Part shown: piece by piece, positions 7,231-15,998 of the stretch
How positions within the stretch are numbered: the stretch's first letter is position 1
Layout of the letters: every line of letters starts with the position of its first letter
Origin: Nocardia acididurans
Lineage (GTDB): Bacteria; Actinomycetota; Actinomycetes; Mycobacteriales; Mycobacteriaceae
Reading direction: 5' to 3'
Length of the DNA: 50,037 nucleotides
NCBI RefSeq assembly: GCF_016741815.1
Contig: NZ_JAERRJ010000025.1
Coordinates: 1 to 50,037 of the forward strand
Made by a program: the position numbers and the translations under genes
The notes under the pieces: model-generated
The model's input: the letters and a program-made list of their open reading frames with translations, nothing else
The model's database searches: none
What the model was told of the DNA's origin: nothing

Positions 7231-10200
7231 TCAGGCGGTCAATATCGTCAGGTCTCGGAGTAGTTCGGAGGCGGTGATCGGGTCCAGGTCGCCGAATACC
7301 GGGGTGCGCTCCGCAGAAGTGCGCGCGACGAGATGGACGGAGATCGGCTGCTTTTCGGAGCGGTCCGTTCTGCTGCTGATCAGGCCGCCGTCGTGGAGGC
7401 GGATGAGCACTGTGCCGCAGTCGACGTCGTGGGAGAGTTCGCTCCAGATGTCTTCCATGTAGTCGCCGCGCCGCCAGCCGCGTTGTGCGAGGTTCAGGAG
7501 TCTGCCCGCGGGGGCCTGCCGGTCCTGGAAGCGGGGGAGGGTGGTGGCTGTGCGTTCTTCCGGTGTGAGGGAATGGATGTCGCGGTGGAGCTGGGGGAAG
7601 GGTTGGAGGATCTCGTAGTCGGCGAAGAGTTCGCTCCAGAGGGGGAGATCCTGGCCCAGGTGCAGGGGGTGGGCTATGCCGAGGGTGGCGGTCGCGGGCA
7701 CGGTGATCGTCTCGTCGGTGGCGTCGGCGTAGGTGCGGTCCTCGGCCATGCGGAAGGAACCGGTGACCGCGCCGTCGCTGTCGAAGGTTGCCCAGACCAG
7801 GCGGCGGGTCACCTGCCAGAGCAGCGGATGCTCGACGAACAGGCGGTGGTGGTCGGTGACCGACCAGCGGCGTTGCGCTGCCAGGGCGCGTTCGAAGCGG
7901 CGGATATGGCCTGCGGCAGCGGATTTCACCTCCTTCTTCAGGGTGGTGAAGGATTTGTAGGCGGCGGGCGCGAGGTCGGGGTCGTCGGTCGCCGTCGGTT
8001 TGGGGAGGGTTTTGCGAATGGTGGTGGGTTGCCAGCCGTCTTCGCCGGTGCGCACCGCGTCGAAGAGGATCGGGGTCAGGTGCTCGTCGAAGCTGACGAC
8101 GAAACCCCTTGGACCGTAGTCGAGTTCGAGTGTTCCGTGGGCGTCGAGGCCGAAATCGGGGACCAGGCGGTCGGCGAGTTCCTCCGGAGTCAGCTCCAGG
8201 CCGGCCGCCAGTTCCGCGATCTTTTCCTGAGCGCTGGTGCGGATGCCCTTGAACTTCACCCGCTCGGAGATCCGGTGCAGCTGCATGAGCGCGATATCGG
8301 TGCCGATGACGAGCAGAGCGTCCAGGCCCGCCACCGCACGGGCGTGGCTCGACTCACCGGGCCAGCGGCGAATCCACGGACCCAATCGGCGGGCGGTCTC
8401 GTCGTCTCCGAACAGGCCGAGCGCGTGCAGGATCCAGCCGTCCTTGGACGGATAGTCGGCCAGCCGCCAGCTCTCGAACAGGCCCCAGGCGAACTCCGCC
8501 CGCGACTTCGGATCGAGTGCTTCCGACACGGCGGCCACACCGGCGTAGTCGCCGTGCGGGCCGCACAGCGCCAGCATGACGCACACATCGCGGACCGCCG
8601 AAACCGGCAGGGCCGCACCGCTGTCACGCAGGGCGAGCGGCGGAAGTGCGTGCGGGTCCAGCCATTTCGGCAAGGCGGGGATGCGCGCGGGCAGCCGCAG
8701 CAGCGGGTCGGTATCCAGCGCGACGCCGATCGCCTCGGCGACCTGATCGCCGAATCGCGCTGCGGCGCTGTCGATCGCGGCACGATGGCCGCGGTCGGCA
8801 AGCGCGCGCAGGGCCGATTCGGCCAGCAGGCGATGCTTTCCTGGTTTGCTCAGCGCCGCCGCGATCAGCTCCGGCAGCGCGGTGGCCAGGTGCCGGTCGA
8901 ACCAGGTCAGCGCGTGTTCGCGGGCCTTCTTGCTGTCGAGCCAGCGCATCATGAGGGCGGTGACGGCGGTGCCGGTGACCGGCGCGAGAATCTGCCCGTG
9001 ACTGCCCGCCCTGGACTGCACCATGGCCAGCACATACGGGAGGGCCTCGTCACCGAACCTGGCGAGGACGCGCGGCAGGATGTCGTCGCCGTCCCACAGC
9101 GGACCGGAGCCGGTCGTCGCCAGCAGCGGGCGCATCAATTCCTCCGGGGCGTGGACGAACAGATACGGCAGGGCATACGAATCCTGCGTGGTGGCCCCCG
9201 CGAGGGAGGCCGACCAGTCGGCTCGCAGCGAATCCCAGAGCGGGACGTACTGCTGCGCGCACTCCTCCCGCTCGCCCGGAGCCCAGTCCAGGCTGTTCGG
9301 CCGGGGTGCGACCAGATCGGGCAGGACGAGCGGCTTGATCCGGGTACGGGGGCGCTCCCACGGTGGAATCCGCAGGACCTCAGGCAATTCCGTGCGGTCG
9401 GCGATGCGCGACGGTCCCGCGAGCAGGTCGGCGACCGCCGCTGCCTCGGGTGCGGTCGGGGGCACCGCGCGGGCTGCCAGCCGCAGCAGGGCCAGCCCGA
9501 GGGCGGACTGCTTCGCGACCGGCGGCAGCAGTCGCAGCGCACGGCGGGGGTAGCGCCGCACGGTCCGGTCGATCACCGGTGGAACACGGGGGCGATCGAT
9601 GCGGGCGAGCAGTGCGGAAAACGCGTAGTCGGAAGGCAATTGGGCCAGCGCGTAGGTCAGCGCGGACACCTCGGCGCTCTCCAGATCGGGCTGGTCGATC
9701 AGGCGATCGACCAGGGGAGCGCAACCCGCGCCGAATCGAGCCAGCGCGGTGTAGAGCGCCGGCCAGCCGTCGAAATCGGCGAGCGGATCCTCCTGCAGCG
9801 CTTCGACGATGCGCGTCAGCTCGGCCGATGTGCCGGCCGAGGCGAGCAGCAGGGCCGCGGAACGATCGAACCGCGCGTTGGGGATCGGATGCCGGGTGTC
9901 CTCGGCGACCCACTCGCGTTCGGTGGGAGCCAGGAAGGACGTCGCGATGCGAATCCGTGTGTCGGTGGCCTGGTTTCGGAGCTCACCGAGCCGCGCCACC
10001 ACCTGGCGGTACTCGGCGTCGGAGGCGTGGGCCAGCAGGTGGCGCACCCGCACGATATTGATGTGCAGTGAATGGATCCGGTGCCACGGCTTGTACACCG
10101 ACCTGAGGTAGGGCGCGACGAGTGCGGCCGCCCCCGAGCCCATCCGCAGGTCGAGCTCGTGCACCACCGCCTCGGCCGCGAAGCCGAGACCCCGCGTGCT

Positions 10201-10566
10201 CACCCAGGCGTCCACGGTCCGCCCGGAACCGCCGTAGTGGGATCGGCTGATGAGTCCGTCGACGACATACGCCAGGACGGCGGCTCCCAGCGGGGAGCAG
10301 GTTTCGGGATCGGTCATCGCCGCCTTCGCGGCAGCGGCGATCTCACTCGACCCGGAACCGGCGATTCCGTCGAACAGCTGGGTCAGCGAAACATGATGCC
10401 GGAGAACGATATCGGCAAGCGCCGACGCCGCGGAACCGTCGAGCGTGATCGGTTGCTGTGGGCTGAGACCGCGAACCGGGAAGCCGCGCTCCCACCATGC
10501 GGCGGGTGCTTCCCAGCTGTCCTCATCCCAATCGGCAACGGCCGGAACGGCATCGGTGTCGTGCAT
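7231..10566 (-). CDS. Large DUF4132-domain protein
   Basis: The 1,111-residue protein starts at ATG 10566 (MHDTDAVPAV), preceded by GGGGGATC. The N-terminal two thirds are Ala/Leu-rich helical hairpins, resembling HEAT-like repeats. The C-terminal part (about residues 830-1050) carries DUF4132 blocks: LELDYGPRGFVVSFDEHLTP, AAYKSFTTLKKEVKSAAAGH, IRRFERALAAQRRW, FRMAEDRTYADATDE, IAHPLHLG and GWRRGDYMEDIWSEL. DUF4132 proteins occur widely in actinobacteria, sometimes with WGR domains, and their biochemical role is unclear to me. No signal peptide or membrane helix is seen. A promoter and a 34-codon ORF precede it. Confidence 0.88.
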   Translation of the reverse strand: MHDTDAVPAVADWDEDSWEAPAAWWERGFPVRGLSPQQPITLDGSAASALADIVLRHHVSLTQLFDGIAGSGSSEIAAAAKAAMTDPETCSPLGAAVLAYVVDGLISRSHYGGSGRTVDAWVSTRGLGFAAEAVVHELDLRMGSGAAALVAPYLRSVYKPWHRIHSLHINIVRVRHLLAHASDAEYRQVVARLGELRNQATDTRIRIATSFLAPTEREWVAEDTRHPIPNARFDRSAALLLASAGTSAELTRIVEALQEDPLADFDGWPALYTALARFGAGCAPLVDRLIDQPDLESAEVSALTYALAQLPSDYAFSALLARIDRPRVPPVIDRTVRRYPRRALRLLPPVAKQSALGLALLRLAARAVPPTAPEAAAVADLLAGPSRIADRTELPEVLRIPPWERPRTRIKPLVLPDLVAPRPNSLDWAPGEREECAQQYVPLWDSLRADWSASLAGATTQDSYALPYLFVHAPEELMRPLLATTGSGPLWDGDDILPRVLARFGDEALPYVLAMVQSRAGSHGQILAPVTGTAVTALMMRWLDSKKAREHALTWFDRHLATALPELIAAALSKPGKHRLLAESALRALADRGHRAAIDSAAARFGDQVAEAIGVALDTDPLLRLPARIPALPKWLDPHALPPLALRDSGAALPVSAVRDVCVMLALCGPHGDYAGVAAVSEALDPKSRAEFAWGLFESWRLADYPSKDGWILHALGLFGDDETARRLGPWIRRWPGESSHARAVAGLDALLVIGTDIALMQLHRISERVKFKGIRTSAQEKIAELAAGLELTPEELADRLVPDFGLDAHGTLELDYGPRGFVVSFDEHLTPILFDAVRTGEDGWQPTTIRKTLPKPTATDDPDLAPAAYKSFTTLKKEVKSAAAGHIRRFERALAAQRRWSVTDHHRLFVEHPLLWQVTRRLVWATFDSDGAVTGSFRMAEDRTYADATDETITVPATATLGIAHPLHLGQDLPLWSELFADYEILQPFPQLHRDIHSLTPEERTATTLPRFQDRQAPAGRLLNLAQRGWRRGDYMEDIWSELSHDVDCGTVLIRLHDGGLISSRTDRSEKQPISVHLVARTSAERTPVFGDLDPITASELLRDLTILTA

Positions 10567-10639
10567 GATCCCCCGAATCGTGGAGCGCTGTCGGGGCGAC
10601 TCTAACGGTCCGGCCCGACAATCGATTCGGGAGAGGCCG

Positions 10640-10744
10640 TTACGGGTGGGCGGGACGGCTGACCGGTGTGGCGGGGCGGCGAGTGGTCTCACCGAGTACG
10701 GACAGAACAGTCCAGGGGTGATGGAAGTTCGCGAAGAATGCCAT
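10640..10744 (-). CDS. Possible 34-residue peptide upstream of the DUF4132 gene
   Basis: Starting at ATG 10744, a short frame encodes MAFFANFHHPWTVLSVLGET plus 14 more residues and ends with TAA at 10640. It has a good ribosome-binding site (GAAAGAGGTG, 5 nt before ATG). A recognisable promoter lies at 10788-10816, with a leader of about 37 nt. It ends 73 bp before the DUF4132 start. About three quarters of its codons end in G or C, lower than its neighbours. It could be a small functional peptide, a regulatory upstream ORF, or chance. I do not recognise a family. Confidence 0.45.
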   Translation of the reverse strand: MAFFANFHHPWTVLSVLGETTRRPATPVSRPAHP

Positions 10745-10787
10745 GGTGACACCTCTTTCCGGCGGGTCGTGCGGTCATGAACCGTCC

Positions 10788-10816
10788 ATAGTGGACTCGG
10801 ATTCATGCCACGTCAA
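10788..10816 (-). promoter_or_regulatory. Vegetative-type promoter for the short ORF and DUF4132 gene
   Basis: On the minus strand, TTGACG (10811-10816) and CACTAT (10788-10793) are 17 bp apart. The predicted start near 10781 precedes the ribosome-binding site of the 34-codon ORF. Box quality and spacing fit a sigma-A promoter. No dyad overlaps it. Confidence 0.55.
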
Positions 10817-10897
10817 GGAAAATCTCGAATCGCCGTGGCGCGGGTCATAATTGACGCTGTATGTGACCTGGTGCGCAATTTCTGGTGTCGGGCAATG

Positions 10898-10938
10898 AAA
10901 AACGCAGTGCCCCACACGAATTCGTGCGGGGCACTGCG
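10898..10938 (-). terminator. Rho-independent terminator of the polyamine operon
   Basis: CGCAGTGCCCC (10903-10913) pairs with GGGGCACTGCG (10928-10938) around a loop containing GAATTC. On the minus strand the stem is followed directly by TTTTT. It lies 16 bp past the stop of the spermidine synthase gene. Confidence 0.85.
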
Positions 10939-10953
10939 CTCGGAACAGATCGG

Positions 10954-12180
10954 CTAGACGCTCACGCCCACACGCAGGGCGTGCGGCTCGATCGCGCCGC
11001 GGACCAGGGCCCGCTCGTCGATGGTCTCGGCCTTGTAGGGCAGGGTCGAGAGGGTGGCGGTCATCTTCGCGACCGGATCCTCGATCGCCTTCGGGGTGCC
11101 GAAGATGAAGGTCCACTCGTGCTCGTCGGAGACGTAGGGCACGACGGTCTCGAACAGGTTGTGGAAGCGGGTCCACGAACGCTTGAGGGTTTCGTTGCGC
11201 CACATGGTCTGACAGCCGGCCTGCGCCGCCAGCACGCCGCCCTCGGCGAGCAGCGCCTTGCAGCGGTTGAGGAAATCATCCTCGTACAGGCGGTTGTGCT
11301 GGGCATCCTCGACACGCTCATCGGGCAGGTCGATGCAGATGAGGTCGTAGCGGACACCCGCGGCCTCGGCCTTGGCGAGGAAATCCCAGCCGTCGGCGTA
11401 GTGCATCTTGATCGGGCCGGTCTGCGCGACCGCCTCGGCCAGATCCGCCTGCGAGTAGCCGTAGGGGAGGTGCTCGGCGCACAGCTCCACCTCGAGCTGG
11501 TCGATGTCGACATGGTCGACGAGCGACGCGCCCGCGGCCACCGACATCTGCGAGGCGACACCCTCACCGGAACCGATGATGAGGACCTTGTCGAGCTTGC
11601 TCGCCAGCGCGTACCCCGGGACCAGCATGGCCTCGTGGTAGGTGAGCTGCGAGAACTCGGTCGACTGCCGATCGTCGTCGGAGAACAGGGAGATGCCCTG
11701 CTCGGTCTTGGCGATCACCATGTGCTGGAACGGGGTGTTCGTATCCACGATCACCTCGGACATGTTCCACACGCGGGTCATACCCTCGCCGACGGGCTCA
11801 TGGATCCGGCGGGCGCTGTGGCCGCGCTGGATGACCTCCATGTTGACCGACTTCGGCGACAGCTCCTCCTTGAGCAGCTCCACTGCCTTGGTGGCACCGG
11901 AACCGATGCTGCCGCACGTGAATACGTCGACGAAGATGTCACCCGACTCCGGATAGGTGTGGATGGAGGCATGCGACTCCGCCAGGAGGGCCAGGATGGT
12001 GACACCCTGCGGCTCGAATTGCTTGCGCACGACATCGCAAATGGTCACCCCCGCGGCGACCAGCGATTTTCGAAGCGCGGTTTCGAGCCGTTCGAGGTCG
12101 TCACAGAGGGCTGCGTCGACACCACCGAACTCGGCCAGCACATGCCAGCCGGTGAATTCTGCCGTCATAAGCGAACTCAC
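10954..12180 (-). CDS. speDE: Bifunctional S-adenosylmethionine decarboxylase-spermidine synthase (SpeD-SpeE fusion)
   Basis: The 408-residue protein fuses two polyamine enzymes. Residues 1-125 are a bacterial class-1B SpeD proenzyme. LLAESHASIHTYPESG contains the self-cleavage site Glu68-Ser69 (the Ser becomes pyruvoyl), and His74 and Cys89 (DVFTCG) match the catalytic His/Cys of the Thermotoga enzyme. Residues about 135-400 are an aminopropyltransferase: GISLFSDDDRQSTEFSQLTY then HEAM, the AdoMet-binding VLIIGSGEGVAS, DHVDID, and the catalytic-loop equivalent YDLICIDLPDE. The fusion would make decarboxylated AdoMet and use it at once to aminopropylate putrescine. GTG 12180 overlaps the upstream ODC stop (GTGA); ATG 12168 is an alternative start. 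A terminator follows. Confidence 0.92.
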   Translation of the reverse strand: MSSLMTAEFTGWHVLAEFGGVDAALCDDLERLETALRKSLVAAGVTICDVVRKQFEPQGVTILALLAESHASIHTYPESGDIFVDVFTCGSIGSGATKAVELLKEELSPKSVNMEVIQRGHSARRIHEPVGEGMTRVWNMSEVIVDTNTPFQHMVIAKTEQGISLFSDDDRQSTEFSQLTYHEAMLVPGYALASKLDKVLIIGSGEGVASQMSVAAGASLVDHVDIDQLEVELCAEHLPYGYSQADLAEAVAQTGPIKMHYADGWDFLAKAEAAGVRYDLICIDLPDERVEDAQHNRLYEDDFLNRCKALLAEGGVLAAQAGCQTMWRNETLKRSWTRFHNLFETVVPYVSDEHEWTFIFGTPKAIEDPVAKMTATLSTLPYKAETIDERALVRGAIEPHALRVGVSV

Positions 12181-13292
12181 TCTCGCTCAGCGCCACTGAC
12201 ATGCACAGTCAGAGGCGGAAAACCGTTGAAGGACACCGACGAATAGCTCGCCGTATAAGCGCCGGTTTCGAGGATTCGAACTGAATCACCGGCTCGCAAC
12301 GTGGTCGGAAGAAGGACCCGCGTGCGTTGATAGAGTACATCGTCGCCATCGCAGGTCGGACCAGCGATCACGACCTCATCCATCGGATCCGCGTCGCGGT
12401 CGGTCTGGAATCGGTATGCGATGTACTCGTTCTCGGTTTCGGCCATGCCGTTGTAGCGACCGATATCGAGGTATACCCAGCGCCGCCCGTCCGGCGCGGT
12501 GCGAACATTCACCACCTCGGCGTGGATCACGCCGGTGTTGCCCACCAGGGCACGACCGGGTTCCACCACCAGGTGAGTGTGTTCCGGGAGCAGGGTGGCG
12601 GCCGCGTGCGCGATCACCGTACCCAGCTCGTCGATGCCAGGAGCCGCGTCGGCGTACGAAATCGGAAGTCCCCCACCGATATTCACCGCCGTCACCGGAA
12701 TGTCCTTGACCGCAAGGGCTTCGGTGATGGCCGCGGCCTGCTCGATGCCGATCTTCCATGCGATCGGATCCAGCTGCTGCGAACCCACATGGAAGTAGGG
12801 GCCGACCACCTTCAGGCCCAGATCATTGGCGCGCACCAGCAGATGCACGGCCTCACCGGGCGCGCAACCGAACTTGGTGCCGAACGGCGTCTGCGACGCC
12901 GGCGCCGAAGCCAGGAACCGGCACTCCACCTCGGAACCCGGCGCATGCTCGGCGATGCGTTCCAGATCGTCCTCGGTGTCGAAGGCGTAGCGTCGCACGC
13001 CCGCCGCATAGGCGGTGGCGATCTGCGAGGCCTTCTTGATGGGGTTCCCGTAACACATGACGGCCGGGTCGACGCCCTGCGCGATGCAGAGCTCGATCTC
13101 GCCGATACTGGCGACGTCGAACTCGGCGCCCTCGTCATTCAGCAGCCGGATGATCTCCGGCACGGGACTCGCCTTGACGGCGAAGCGAATTCGCGCGGTG
13201 GGTAGCGCGGCATGCAGTGCGCGGTAGTTCGCGCGGACCCGGTTCAGGTCGATGACCAGACAGGGCGACTCGGGCACGTTTCGATCGGTCAA
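12177..13292 (-). CDS. PLP-dependent ornithine/lysine decarboxylase (fold type III)
   Basis: The 371-residue protein is an alanine-racemase-fold decarboxylase. FAVKAS holds the PLP Lys40, GPYFHVGSQ and NIGGGLP bind phosphate, EPGRALVG binds the pyridine ring, and GPTCDGDD (Cys314) is the substrate-specific Cys-Asp-Gly-x-Asp motif of ornithine decarboxylases. It should convert ornithine (possibly also lysine) to putrescine (or cadaverine), the acceptor used by the fusion enzyme encoded next with a 4-bp overlap. The start is TTG at 13292, giving MTDRNVPESPCLVIDL, with GAAGAG about 11 nt upstream. GTG 13277 is an alternative. The two genes form a minimal spermidine pathway from ornithine. Confidence 0.92.
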   Translation of the reverse strand: MTDRNVPESPCLVIDLNRVRANYRALHAALPTARIRFAVKASPVPEIIRLLNDEGAEFDVASIGEIELCIAQGVDPAVMCYGNPIKKASQIATAYAAGVRRYAFDTEDDLERIAEHAPGSEVECRFLASAPASQTPFGTKFGCAPGEAVHLLVRANDLGLKVVGPYFHVGSQQLDPIAWKIGIEQAAAITEALAVKDIPVTAVNIGGGLPISYADAAPGIDELGTVIAHAAATLLPEHTHLVVEPGRALVGNTGVIHAEVVNVRTAPDGRRWVYLDIGRYNGMAETENEYIAYRFQTDRDADPMDEVVIAGPTCDGDDVLYQRTRVLLPTTLRAGDSVRILETGAYTASYSSVSFNGFPPLTVHVSGAERE

Positions 13293-13460
13293 TCTAAGGG
13301 AACTCTTCTCGTTCGGGCGCGAAGGCGGCGACAGGCAACAGTGCGCGAGAATACACGCGTTTGCCTACGAAAAACGAACCGGCGCCCGAACGAACTTTTC
13401 ACCCTACTACCCGGTCAGCTGCGCGAACCGGGCATAGGGGGCTTACCGAGTGTGACCGGT

Positions 13461-15980
13461 TCAACCCGCGGACACGGTGACCTCGTCGAATACCACCTCA
13501 CCGGCGGCATCGGACTCGGCCAGATCCACGGTGGCCTCGATGGCCCAGCCGTGGTCGCCATTGGGGTCGTCGAGCACCTGACGCACATGCCAGAACTCGG
13601 GGCGCTGCTCGATCTGGAACAGCTTCGGGCCGCGCGCGTTCGGGCCGGTGCCGATCTCTTCGTACTCGTCGAAGTAGGGGCCCAGCTCGGCCTCCCAGTC
13701 CAGTTCGTCGCCGAGTTCCTCGAGCGCCTCCCAGCGCCCGAAGGCGGCCAGCTCGAGGCGGCGGAACATGGCATTGCGCACCAGGACTCGGAAGGACCGC
13801 TCGTTGGCCGTGATGGGCCGGACCGTCTCCGCGCCGAAAGCCACCTGCTCGGTATCGGTTTCCGCGCCCGGATTGGTGAGCTGCTCCCATTCGTCCAGCA
13901 GGCTCGAATCGACCTGGCGGATGAGCTCGCCCAGCCACTCGGTGATGTCGTCGAGCTCCTCGGTGCGCGCCTGCTCGGGCACGGTACGACGCAGCGCGCG
14001 GTAGGCGTCGGCCAGGTAGCGCAGCACCACGCCCTCCGAGCGCGCCAGCTCGTACTGGGACACCAGTTCGGCGAAGGTGAGCGAGCGCTCCACCATCTCG
14101 CGCACCACCGATTTGGGCGAGGGCTCGAACTCCGACACCCAGGGGTGACCGCCCTTGTAGGTCTCGAAGGCGGGCAGGATGAGTTCCTCGGCCAGGGGTT
14201 TGGGCCAGGTGACCTCCTCGAGGAGTTCCATGCGCTCCTCGTATTCGATGCCGTCGGCCTTCATCAGCGCGACCGCCTCACCGCGCGCCTTGTGCTGCTG
14301 CGCCATGAGCAGCTGGCGCGGATCCTCGAGGGTCGCCTCGATGATGGAGATGACATCGAGGGTGTAGGTCGGCGACTCCTTGTCCAGCAGCTCCAGCGCG
14401 GCCAGCGCGAAGGGGGACAGCGGCTGGTCGAGTGCGAAATCGCGCTGCAGGTCCACCATGAGCCGCGCGTGGCGGCCGTACTGATCGGGTTCGTCGAGCT
14501 GCTGCACCACACCCGCGTCGCGCAGCGCGCGGTACAGGCGGATCGCCTTCAGAATGTGGCGGCGCTGCGCCGCGCGGGGCTCGTGGTTCTCCTCCAGCAG
14601 ATGCCGCATGGCGTAGAAGCAGTTGCCCTTGCGCGCAATCACATTCAGCAGCATGGAGTTGGTGACAGTGAACCGCGACACCATCGGCTCGGGCGAGGCC
14701 GCCACCAGCCGGTCGAAGGTCTCCTCCGACCAGGACACGAACCCCTCGGGCGGCTTGCGCTTCTGAACCTTCTTGAGCTTCTTCGGATCGTCCCCGGCCT
14801 TGGCGATCAGCCGCGCGTTCTCCACCTCGTGCTCGGGGGCCTGCACCACCACCGTGCCCATGGTGTCGAACCCGGCCCGCCCGGCCCGCCCCGAAATCTG
14901 ATGGAACTCACGGGCATTGAGCCGCCGCGTGCGCACCCCGTCGTATTTGGTGAGCCCGGTCAGCATGACCGTGCGAATCGGCACATTGATGCCGACGCCG
15001 AGAGTGTCCGTGCCGCAGACGACTTTGAGCAGCCCGTCCTGCGCCAGCTTCTCCACCAGCCGCCGGTACTTGGGCAGCATGCCCGCGTGATGCACCCCGA
15101 TCCCGTGCCGGATGAACCGCGACAGCGTCTTGCCGAACCCGGTCGCGAACCGGAATTCGCCCAGCGCCTCGGCAATGGCGTCCTTCTCGGCCTTGGACGC
15201 GAAGTTCACGCTCATCAACGCCTGCGCGCGCTCCATGGCGGCGGCCTGCGTGAAGTGCACGACGTACACCGGCGCGAGGCTGGTGGTCACCAGGTCTTCG
15301 AGCGTCTCGGTGATCGGCGTCCGCACATACGAGAAGCTCAGCGGCACCGGCCGTTCCGCTCCCGACACGGTCGCCGTGGACCGCCCGGTCCGGCGGGTGA
15401 GGTCCTCCGCGAAGAAGTCGACCTCACCCAAAGTGGCCGACATCAGCAGGAATTGCGCATTCGGCAACTCGATCAGCGGCACCTGCCAGGCCCACCCGCG
15501 ATCCGGATCCGCGTAGTAGTGGAACTCGTCCATGATGACCTGGCCGACATTCGCCGCATCGCCCTCCCGCAGCGCGAGATTCGCCAGAATCTCCGCGGTG
15601 GCACAGATGATCGGCGCTTCGGGATTGACGGCCGCGTCTCCGGTCACCATCCCGACCCGATCCGCCCCGAACACCTCGCACAGCGCGAAGAACTTCTCGC
15701 TCACCAGCGCCTTGATCGGCGCGGTGTAGTAACTCCGCTGCCCCTTGTTGAGCGCCGCGAAATGCGCGCCCAGCGCCACCATCGACTTACCCGATCCGGT
15801 GGGCGTAGCCAGAATGACATTCGCCCCGGTCACCAGCTCGAGCAGCGCCTCCTCCTGCGCTGGATACAGCGTCAACCCCTGTCCGAGCGCCCACTCCGCG
15901 AAAGTCTCATACAACCAGTCCGGATCGACATCGGAGACGGCCTGATCGGGAATGAGTTCGGAAAGCTGCACGCCGGACAA
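13461..15980 (-). CDS. Ski2-like DEAD/DEAH-box RNA helicase with DUF3516 C-terminus
   Basis: The 839-residue superfamily-2 helicase shows motif I ATPTGSGKS (Lys65), Ia TAPIKALVSEKF, motif II DEFH (near residue 150), motif III MSATLG, motif IV-V region GVHHAGMLPKYRR and GTDTLGVGINVPIRTV, and motif VI FHQISGRAGRAG. The C-terminal 400 residues (from about KKVQKRKPPEGFVSW onward) match the DUF3516 region seen in actinobacterial helicases. It is an ATP-dependent RNA remodelling enzyme by family; substrate unknown. It appears to start at TTG 15980; GTG 15971 is an alternative. The gene is transcribed in the same direction as PAC2 upstream and the polyamine operon downstream, with a 168-bp gap to the latter. 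Confidence 0.92.
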   Translation of the reverse strand: MSGVQLSELIPDQAVSDVDPDWLYETFAEWALGQGLTLYPAQEEALLELVTGANVILATPTGSGKSMVALGAHFAALNKGQRSYYTAPIKALVSEKFFALCEVFGADRVGMVTGDAAVNPEAPIICATAEILANLALREGDAANVGQVIMDEFHYYADPDRGWAWQVPLIELPNAQFLLMSATLGEVDFFAEDLTRRTGRSTATVSGAERPVPLSFSYVRTPITETLEDLVTTSLAPVYVVHFTQAAAMERAQALMSVNFASKAEKDAIAEALGEFRFATGFGKTLSRFIRHGIGVHHAGMLPKYRRLVEKLAQDGLLKVVCGTDTLGVGINVPIRTVMLTGLTKYDGVRTRRLNAREFHQISGRAGRAGFDTMGTVVVQAPEHEVENARLIAKAGDDPKKLKKVQKRKPPEGFVSWSEETFDRLVAASPEPMVSRFTVTNSMLLNVIARKGNCFYAMRHLLEENHEPRAAQRRHILKAIRLYRALRDAGVVQQLDEPDQYGRHARLMVDLQRDFALDQPLSPFALAALELLDKESPTYTLDVISIIEATLEDPRQLLMAQQHKARGEAVALMKADGIEYEERMELLEEVTWPKPLAEELILPAFETYKGGHPWVSEFEPSPKSVVREMVERSLTFAELVSQYELARSEGVVLRYLADAYRALRRTVPEQARTEELDDITEWLGELIRQVDSSLLDEWEQLTNPGAETDTEQVAFGAETVRPITANERSFRVLVRNAMFRRLELAAFGRWEALEELGDELDWEAELGPYFDEYEEIGTGPNARGPKLFQIEQRPEFWHVRQVLDDPNGDHGWAIEATVDLAESDAAGEVVFDEVTVSAG

Positions 15981-15998
15981 CGTTACCGCTAGGCGCCC

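Noticed and set aside
7333..10071. 912-residue plus-strand frame over the DUF4132 gene
   Set aside because: Antisense shadow of a long GC-rich gene; Gln/Gly/Arg-rich with no motifs and no ribosome-binding site.
13212..15992. 926-residue plus-strand frame antisense to the helicase
   Set aside because: The helicase on the other strand has every SF2 motif; the antisense frame has none.
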